The translations under genes and the position numbers were made by a program. Source: Paracerasibacillus soli (lineage in GTDB: Bacteria > Bacillota > Bacilli > Bacillales > Amphibacillaceae). From it: DNA of 64,000 nucleotides. The notes under the pieces were generated by a model. The model was not told the DNA's origin. It did not search any database and was given only the letters and a program-made list of their open reading frames with translations. Shown here piece after piece: positions 58,055-64,000 of this stretch. The stretch lies in the NCBI RefSeq assembly GCF_034006335.1, contig NZ_JAWDIQ010000001.1; one strand, written 5' to 3'. Positions within the stretch are counted from its first letter, which is position 1, and each line of letters opens with the position of its first letter.

Positions 58055-59857
58055 ATGAAATATGTTGACACATGGGATTTGGAAACGATATTTCCTGGGG
58101 GGACAAACTCAAAAGCATTACAGAACAAATTGGAAGCTGTAAAAGAGGAGATTGTAGATTATCAGAAAGTGTTGCAAGAATGGGATTACAATAAAGATTC
58201 GTCTGTTGAAGCAATGCAGGATATATTGAACAGACAGGAAAAGATAGGTAAGAGTCTTGGGCAATCAGCTACATTCGTTCAAATGTGGCATGATGCCTAT
58301 ATGAATGATGAACATGCAAATGTTGTGATGGGGCAAGTGATGGACTTATTTAGTGAGATGCGAAAGCTATCGAATACATTCACAAAAAAACTTGTTGCGA
58401 TTGCAGACCGTGACTGGAATGAATTCATGGAGACAGATGCTTTAAAAGAGGTTTCCTTTGTACTGAATGAAACACGGGAAGATGGAAAACGTCTTTTGTC
58501 TGAAGAAGAAGAGAAACTTATTGCCGAATTAAATAAAGATGGTTTATCAGCATGGAGCCGTTTATATGATACAACTGTTTCTATTATGACGATTCCATTT
58601 ATAGATAAAGAAGGAAAGAAAACAGAATTATCTGTAGGGCAGGCGATGAATCGCATGTACGCAGATCCAAAACAGAAGTGCGTAAGCAAATATTTGAAAA
58701 CTGGGAAGCAGCATGGAAAAATATGCCCCGATTTTTGCGGATACAATCAATCATTTAGATGGATATCGTATTACATTACAAAAAGCACATCAACGCAAAG
58801 ACCACTTGGAAGAACCTTTGGAATATAATCGTATGTCTAAAGAAACGCTTGATGCGATGTGGTCAGCGGTTGCAAATAATAAACAACCTTTTATTGCATT
58901 TCTAAACCAAAAGGCAAAATTATTTGGCATGGAAAAACTAGGATGGCAAGATGTAGACGCACCTGTTGCTTTGGGTGATGTAAAGACGACAAGTTTAACA
59001 TATGATGAAGCATGTGATTTTGTTATCGAAAATTTTGACTCATTTGGGCCAAAACTCTCAGGTTTTGCGAAACATGCGCTTGAAAATCGTTGGGTGGAAG
59101 CGGAAGATCGTCCAAATAAACGTCCTGGTGGCTATTGTACAAGTCTTCCGGAATTTGATGAATCACGTATTTTCATGACATTTACTGGCTCGTCAAGTGA
59201 TACAAGTACATTAGCACATGAATTAGGCCATGCTTTTCATAGTCACGTGATGATGGATTTACCATATTTAAATCAAGGATATGCGATGAATGTTGCAGAG
59301 ACAGCAAGTACATTTGCGGAAACTATTATTAGCAATGCTACGGTGGCAAATGCAAAAACAGATGCAGAAAAAGCGAGCCTGTTAAATACAAAGTTAGAAA
59401 ACGCAACAGCAATGTTTTTAAATATTCATGCTCGCTTCTTATTCGAAGATGCATTCTATAAAGAGCGTGCAAAAGGGATTGTTTCTGAAAAAAGATTGAA
59501 CGAATTAATGACTGAAGCACAGAAGGAAGCTTATGGGGATAGTTTATCTAGCTATCATCCACATTTCTGGTGTAGTAAATTACACTTCTTTATCGATAGT
59601 GTGCCATTTTATAACTTCCCATACACATTTGGATATTTATTTAGCTTAGGAATTTATGCGGAATACTTAAAACAACCAGCAGGTTTTGAAGATAAATATA
59701 TTGCATTACTTCGTGATACTGGTTCCATGAAAGTGGAAGACCTTGCTAAAAAACATTTAAATGTTGATTTAACGAAGGAAATTTCTGGAGAGCAGGTATT
59801 GAGCTTGTAGCCAGGGACGCAGAAGAATTTATTCATTTAACGAATGAAATGAAATAA
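58055..59857 (+). CDS. pepF: M3 oligoendopeptidase F (frameshifts)
   Basis: A ~600-residue zinc endopeptidase. Start ATG 58055 after AAAAGGAGAG gives MKYVDTWDLETIFPGG; after a shift near 58675 the frame continues EKYAPIFADTINHLDGYRIT, RPGGYCTSLPEFDESRIF and TSTLAHELGHAFHSH with the HExxH metal site, then NVAETASTFAETIISN. A last shift near 59790 moves the end to NEMK with TAA 59855-59857. It degrades 7-17-residue peptides in the cytoplasm, complementing PepV just upstream. Confidence 0.9.
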
Positions 59858-59865
59858 GAAAAGAT

Positions 59866-59904
59866 GTGCTTGTCAAATGTATTCTTTGTACATTGGACAA
59901 GCAC
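59866..59904. terminator. Bidirectional terminator between pepF and the cupin gene
   Basis: GTGCTTGTC with AATGTA pair with TACATT and GGACAAGCAC around ATTCTTTG; T-rich on both sides of the convergent genes. Confidence 0.8.
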
Positions 59905-59921
59905 TATTTATTTTTGTACGT

Positions 59922-60473
59922 CTAGTTCATGTCATCTGCTTTTGTACGATGGACTGTACCAAATGGATGTTCAGGAGGAGCATAAATAGAATATAATTTT
60001 AAACGTTTATTCCCAGTGTTTGTGATATTATGCCAAGTTCCAGCTGGTACCATAATGGCGTCATCCTCGGAAACATTTCTTCTAAAGTCTAGATTACTTT
60101 TTGACTTCCCCATTTGGACTATTCCGTGACCTTCTTCGAGCCGTAGAAATTGATCAACATCATGATGAACCTCTAATCCAATATCCTCGCCTGGAAGCAG
60201 GCTCATAAGTGTAACCTGTAAATGTCTCCCAGTCCATAGAGCAGTTCTGAATGTCTGATTTTGCTCAGCCGCGTCTTCAATATTTACAACAAATGGATTT
60301 CCCCCATAATCTTTTATGTTGATTTGTGGAGAGCGGAGACTTTTATGTGGCATCATAGTATGCTCTTGCACAGCATAATGCGGTTGGTATGACATAGGCC
60401 AGTATATATAATGCGGGTTTGCGTAAACATATGGTGTATAATACACTTTTTTCATTCCTTTCGATTTACTCAC
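59922..60473 (-). CDS. Cupin-domain protein
   Basis: A 183-residue protein with a Tyr/Pro/His-rich N-terminal ~55 residues (YYTPYVYANPHYIYWPMSYQ) and a cupin barrel behind it: GEDIGLEVHHDVDQFLRLEE (metal His and Glu) and MVPAGTWHNITNTGNKRLKL. Cupins of this kind act as sugar isomerases, dioxygenases or storage-type binding proteins. The tyrosine-rich head is like spore-coat proteins, suggesting a coat role (inference). Start may be GTG 60473 or the Met seven codons later. Confidence 0.75.
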   Translation of the reverse strand: MSKSKGMKKVYYTPYVYANPHYIYWPMSYQPHYAVQEHTMMPHKSLRSPQINIKDYGGNPFVVNIEDAAEQNQTFRTALWTGRHLQVTLMSLLPGEDIGLEVHHDVDQFLRLEEGHGIVQMGKSKSNLDFRRNVSEDDAIMVPAGTWHNITNTGNKRLKLYSIYAPPEHPFGTVHRTKADDMN

Positions 60474-60608
60474 AATAGCCTATGCAAATCTTTGAAAAAA
60501 GTTATGCCAAAACTTTTAACATTTATTTTATAAAGTGATCAAGAATAGTTGGAATATATGATAAAATGATGATGAAAGAATAAACATCTGTGTGTGGAGG
60601 TAACGCTA

Positions 60609-61447
60609 ATGTGGGAACAATGTCTGATTAAAACAGAGCGAGGCCGATTTGAATACTTTAAAAAAGGTACTGGAGATCCTTTATGCGTAACACATTTATA
60701 TAGTGAATTTAATACGAATGGAAATATATTTGCCCTACCTTTTACGAAACACAACACGGTCTTTTTGGTGAATTTACGTGGTTGTGGTAAATCTGATAAT
60801 ACTAGTAATCCTCATGACTATAGTATGGATACAGCAGTGAAAGACTTAGAAGCAATCCGAAAAGCACTTGGCTTTGAAAAGTGGGGATTTGCGGGTCATT
60901 CAACAGGGGGATGCTTGCCTTAAAGTATGCTATTCTTGCAAAAGAAAGACTGACTAAAATTATTGCAGGTGGTTTATGTGCTTCGGCAGAATATATGCGT
61001 CATCCCAAAAGCATATATTGCAAAGAAAATCCTAATCACGCACGTGTACTAGAAATTATTCGTTTACTAGGTTTGAATGATACTCCTTTGGAAGAAAGAA
61101 GGGCATTAAATAAAGAATGGGCACTTATGTCAATTTATGATAAGAGTTTGTATAATGACATTGTGAGTCGAGCAAACAGTGGAAAAGTAGTGAGCGCTCG
61201 TCTTGATTATTTTTCATATACGGAGTTAATAGATTTTGACTTACGTCCGTTATTACCAAATGTGAATGTCCCCGCATTTATTTACTGTGGGCGTCATGAT
61301 GCACAATGTCCATATGTATTTTCGAGGGAAGCAGCAATGCTCATGCCAAATGCAACGATGACGACATTTGAAGAGAGTAACCATAATCCTTTTGTTGAAG
61401 AAGAAAAGGAGTTTGAAAGATTTGTGGAATATATCGCTGCTAATTGA
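60609..61447 (+). CDS. Alpha/beta hydrolase, proline-iminopeptidase-like (one frameshift)
   Basis: A ~279-residue hydrolase: NLRGCGKSDNTSNPHDYSMD, nucleophile elbow GFAGHSTGG (Ser) followed after a shift near 60912 by ALKYAILAKERLTKIIAGG, the Asp-containing FIYCGRHDAQCPYVFSREAA, and the His in FEESNHNPFVEE, so the Ser-Asp-His triad is complete across two frames. ATG 60609 has GGAGGT at 7 bases. It hydrolyses an ester or N-terminal peptide bond; substrate unknown. Confidence 0.85.
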
Positions 61448-61530
61448 AAGATTAATAGTATGTACATGGGAAGGAAACTGTGAATAAGTATTAATGATAT
61501 ATATATATTTATTAGAAATTAGGAGATAAC

Positions 61531-62004
61531 ATGTCTGAATTAATCAATTATAAAATATGGACTGTCTGTATGGTGCGTAAAGAAGATAAAGTATTATTGC
61601 TTGATCGACAACATGATGATTTTAAAGGATTTATCCCACCGGGGGGAAAGGTAGAATTTCCTGAAAGTATCGTAGAAAGTGCAATAAGGGAAGTGAAGGA
61701 AGAGACTGGTTTACATGTTCAAAATCTCATCTATAAAGGACTCTATGAATATGTGAATCCAGTAGCAAAGGATCGATATATGATATTTAATTATATAACA
61801 GATGATTTTACGGGTGAATTATTGGCTGATTCTCCAGAAGGGAAGCCAGTTTGGGTACATATAAATGATGCTTACGATTTACCAATGCAAACATCGATAC
61901 GTAGGAGGTTTCCTTTGTTTTTTGAAGATGGTACATTCGAAATTCATGTAAAGTGGGATCATGTTAACGATAGGGAAGAAAAAGTTACGATTAGGAAAAC
62001 CTGA
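61531..62004 (+). CDS. Nudix hydrolase, MutT/8-oxo-dGTPase-like
   Basis: A 157-residue Nudix protein with a canonical box GGKVEFPESIVESAIREVKEETGL (Gx5Ex7REUxEExGU). The sequence around it (VLLLDRQHDDFKGFIPPGGK) is YtkD/MutT-like. AATTAGGAG precedes ATG 61531. Probably sanitises oxidised or surplus nucleotides. It is followed 27 bases later by a second Nudix gene. Intact. Confidence 0.88.
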   Translation: MSELINYKIWTVCMVRKEDKVLLLDRQHDDFKGFIPPGGKVEFPESIVESAIREVKEETGLHVQNLIYKGLYEYVNPVAKDRYMIFNYITDDFTGELLADSPEGKPVWVHINDAYDLPMQTSIRRRFPLFFEDGTFEIHVKWDHVNDREEKVTIRKT

Positions 62005-62031
62005 GTATGAAAATGCGAATGGAGGTCGGAA

Positions 62032-62451
62032 TTGAGGAATCGGAGTGCAGTGGTACTTATTAAAAATAATCAAGTTTGTTTAATTAAAAGAGAAAGATAT
62101 ATGGCTTCAACTTATTTCGTTTTTCCAGGTGGTGGAATTAAAAAAGGGGAGACACCTAGGGAAGCTGCAAAAAGAGAGGCTTTTGAAGAATTAGGAGTGG
62201 CGGTTGAATTGCAGGAATGCTTAGGTATTTGTGAGTTCAACGGCATTCAATACTTTTACTTAGGGCATATAGTTGCTGGAACTTTTGGAACCGGTACAGG
62301 TGAAGAATATACGGATGAAAGTAGAAACCGTGGGACGTATTTGCCTATGTGGATAGATATGGATAAAATAACGGATTTGGATGTTAGACCAAAGGAAATG
62401 GTTATTAAATTACAAGCATTATTGGCTGATAGAGGGAAGGTCGAAAAATGA
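62032..62451 (+). CDS. Second Nudix hydrolase
   Basis: A 139-residue Nudix protein starting TTG 62032 after GGAGG. The box is GGGIKKGETPREAAKREAFEELGV, fully canonical. The rest (YFYLGHIVAGTFGTGTGEEY) differs from its neighbour, so the two are not a recent duplication. Substrate unknown. Its end overlaps the next gene by 4 bases. Confidence 0.87.
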   Translation: MRNRSAVVLIKNNQVCLIKRERYMASTYFVFPGGGIKKGETPREAAKREAFEELGVAVELQECLGICEFNGIQYFYLGHIVAGTFGTGTGEEYTDESRNRGTYLPMWIDMDKITDLDVRPKEMVIKLQALLADRGKVEK

Positions 62452-62762
62452 AGAAAAGGATATTGATTATAGGCATTATACTATTCATAGCCTTTATTAT
62501 ACTACCACCTATATTAGCTCCAATCGTACACGACAACCATTCACCAAAATCAGCATTACGTGAAGCTATTTATAAAAATGGACACCCTTATCAAAGTTTT
62601 TTTGCGTTGATTTTTAAAGGTGATGTGGATGAAACATATGGTCAAAGATATCATGTTTTTTGGTATGACTTTGATAGCCCAACAGGTGATACCGCAACAA
62701 TTTGTTACACGAAAGAATTTGAAAAAGGAAAGTATGATGTTAGTTGTGGTACAGGACCTTGA
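62448..62762 (+). CDS. Small exported/membrane-anchored hypothetical protein
   Basis: A 104-residue protein with an N-terminal hydrophobic anchor (residues ~4-26, ILIIGIILFIAFIILPPILA) and an extracellular-looking domain of ~75 residues with a Cys pair (ATICYTKEF and YDVSCGTGP) that could form a disulphide. It overlaps the Nudix gene (ATGA) and is co-translated with it. Family not recognised. Confidence 0.65.
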   Translation: MKKRILIIGIILFIAFIILPPILAPIVHDNHSPKSALREAIYKNGHPYQSFFALIFKGDVDETYGQRYHVFWYDFDSPTGDTATICYTKEFEKGKYDVSCGTGP

Positions 62763-62864
62763 TGTGTTAATAAAAATGATAATAACTTGTAAATTCCCGT
62801 ATAGATGTAGGAGTTAAAAAGAGGTAATAATAAGAATAGGATTCAATTAAGCAGGGGTGGTTAG

Positions 62865-63380
62865 ATGTTAGGTTTACCAAAAGGTCAAGTATACTTAACC
62901 AAATGGACAGAAGAATGGGAAAAGGAATTTATAGATGAAAAAGGTAAAATAGAGAAATTACTTCAACCATACGCTGTGGCCATTCATCATATTGGGAGTA
63001 CATCTGTAAAAGGTCTTTCCGCAAAACCAATTATTGATATTGCAATTGAATTGAACCAATTTAATGAAGGAGAACATTGTGTTATGCCACTTAAGGGGCT
63101 CGGGTATGCCTATAAAGGTACGAACATATTGCCAGACAGGCATTACTTCAGCAAAGGTGAGCCAAGAACCCATCAAATTCATATGTATGAAAGTGGAAAT
63201 AAGTATTTATTGAAGCAATTGCACTTCAGAGATTACTTAAGATTAAATCGTCAGGCAAAAATTGAATATGAACAATTGAAGCAAAGGTTAGCAAAGACAT
63301 ATGCGAATGATAAACATCAGTACGCAGCGGAGAAAACAAACTTTATAACATCTTTGTTAAAAGAAATTCAAAACCTCTAG
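62865..63380 (+). CDS. GrpB/UPF0157-family nucleotidyltransferase-like protein
   Basis: A 171-residue protein of the GrpB family: AIHHIGSTSVKGLSAKPIID is the GS-x-D-like nucleotidyltransferase core, followed by RTHQIHMYESGNKYLLKQLH and FRDYLRLNRQAKIEYEQLKQ. GGGGTGG precedes ATG 62865. GrpB proteins are fused to or neighbour CoaE and Nudix genes; the reaction is unknown. Intact. Confidence 0.9.
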   Translation: MLGLPKGQVYLTKWTEEWEKEFIDEKGKIEKLLQPYAVAIHHIGSTSVKGLSAKPIIDIAIELNQFNEGEHCVMPLKGLGYAYKGTNILPDRHYFSKGEPRTHQIHMYESGNKYLLKQLHFRDYLRLNRQAKIEYEQLKQRLAKTYANDKHQYAAEKTNFITSLLKEIQNL

Positions 63381-63572
63381 TAATTAATTATAATGAAATA
63401 AGATATTTTTTGGAAATACTAAAAGCCAACATTTATTATATAAAGCAACTGTAAGGAACATAAGCGGTCTTTACAAGGGCAATTTTTTCTTTTATGATAG
63501 AAGTGTCAGTAAATATTGGTCGGAAGGGTGAATGCAACAAAATGGATAACTAATCCTATTTTATAAACCTAA

Positions 63573-63752
63573 ATTGAAGACGTGTAGTTAAAAACCAAAC
63601 AAATAGTGTACAGGGCTTTATACGAAGCCTTCATTTTGGTGTCTTCAATGATCGTGGCAGAATAGGATTAGATATGAATAGTTGAACCGCTGGGGATTCT
63701 CCCTATTTTTTGGTATCTATTTTTGTCTCCTATTCTAAAGGGAATAGGGGCT
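63573..63752 (+). promoter_or_regulatory. Structured antibiotic-type leader with 3-codon uORF and attenuator
   Basis: Upstream of the ABC-F gene: a nested hairpin with ATTGAAGAC (63573-63581)/GTCTTCAAT (63641-63649), ACCAAA/TTTGGT and GGCTT/AAGCC; a micro-ORF ATG AAT AGT TGA (63674-63685) behind AGGATTAG; then an attenuator CTCCTATTC (63727-63735)/GAATAGGGG (63742-63750) with a T-run. CCCTATT near 63701 could pair with AATAGGG of the terminator and act as antiterminator. Such leaders let stalled ribosomes turn on ABC-F resistance genes. Confidence 0.7.
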
Positions 63753-63793
63753 TTTTTTGTCCCTATACAAATGATAAAAATGGAGCTGATATT

Positions 63794-64000
63794 ATGATGT
63801 TATTAGAAGGACAAAATATGAAGCATTATGTAAAGGACCGTTTAATACTGGATATTCATCATTTGCAAATTCAACAACATGATCGGATTGGTCTGGTTGG
63901 ACGTAATGGAAGTGGTAAAACAACATTGCTAAATATACTTGCTTCTAACATACAACCTGACCAAGGGGGAGTTACACGTTATACAACAAGTGCATTTATA
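63794..64000 (+). CDS. ABC-F ribosome-protection ATPase, 5' part (runs off the window)
   Basis: The first 69 codons give MLLEGQNMKHYVKDRLILDI, then RIGLVGRNGSGKTTLLNILA, a Walker A motif, with no membrane segments, as in ABC-F proteins of the Vga/Lsa/VmlR resistance group. ATG 63794 or 63797 may start; GGAG at 63782-63785 precedes them. The leader with attenuator supports antibiotic-inducible ribosome protection. The gene continues beyond the window, so the second ATPase domain and subgroup cannot be seen. Confidence 0.85.
   Translation, partial: MMLLEGQNMKHYVKDRLILDIHHLQIQQHDRIGLVGRNGSGKTTLLNILASNIQPDQGGVTRYTTSAFI

Noticed and set aside
1..64000. CRISPR arrays, tRNA, rRNA, prophage genes
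   Set aside because: I looked for regularly spaced repeats, tRNA cloverleaf/CCA patterns, rRNA segments and phage structural genes and saw none.

Overview
The window is AT-rich chromosomal DNA from a Gram-positive endospore-former-type Bacillales. The proteins look like Bacillaceae/Planococcaceae (PaiAB, YdgG/YdgH-like, MhqR-like, RlmA(II), PepV, PepF, Maf, TspO, an ABC-F ATPase). Strong AGGAGG-type ribosome binding sites, GTG/TTG starts and T-tailed hairpins fit that group. The genus cannot be fixed from sequence alone; a Lysinibacillus/Psychrobacillus-like Planococcaceae is my best guess.

A feature that colours everything is frameshifting. About 25 of roughly 65 genes are split by one to three single-base shifts, nearly always a base missing from a short homopolymer, and they include intact-looking ordinary genes (dus, pepF, pepV, putP, asparagine synthase). 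I read most of these as sequence errors in a draft assembly rather than decay, and annotate each as one gene spanning the breaks. True remnants are marked as pseudogenes.

Layout: 1-1.8 kb is a mobile-element graveyard (IS21-like end repeats, an IS3 orfA stub) around a small XRE regulator/membrane protein pair. 2.1-5.2 kb holds paiAB, a MarR stub and LysE/LysR genes. 5.3-7.6 kb is a Tn554-type tnpB/tnpC remnant cut by an IS3 element, next to an ankyrin-repeat fragment. 8-14 kb has GNAT and Nudix genes, a copper operon (copY with two cop boxes, copA, a glutaredoxin-like gene, copZ with a CsoR-like site) and a flavin reductase behind a Fur box. 14.2-17.6 kb is an unusual three-gene set: an AraC regulator fused to a PEP-hydrolase-like TIM barrel, a Tm-1-like UPF0261 protein, and a free-standing PEP-hydrolase-like protein. 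17.8-20.4 kb is an ArsR regulator with a His-rich SPC-type P1B-4 metal ATPase. 20.9-23.1 kb pairs a PP-loop ATPase with a CgeB-like glycosyltransferase.

23.5-45.6 kb is a mixed region: dus, a choloylglycine-hydrolase-like amidase, MMPL exporter with MarR repressor and palindromic operator, S66 peptidase, a degenerate kinase overlapping a GNAT, an unlisted 27-codon gene, maltose acetyltransferase, an Rpn nuclease, PutP, an SDR, RlmA, an MCP, TetR plus DUF5692, Maf, and a secreted MBL hydrolase with DUF3006. 45.8-46.3 kb holds a dnaN remnant joined to a GC-rich dispersed repeat. 46.4-51.3 kb carries a nitronate monooxygenase and a quinone/electrophile-type operon (MarR, ring-cleaving dioxygenase, LLM oxidoreductase, two FMN reductases). 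51.5-55.8 kb has an ECF sigma/anti-sigma/asparagine synthase operon and a MerR-DUF4260 pair with a classical 19-bp-spacer promoter. The end carries TspO, PepV, PepF, cupin, hydrolase, two Nudix genes, GrpB, and the first part of an ABC-F gene behind a structured leader with a 3-codon upstream ORF and an attenuator.
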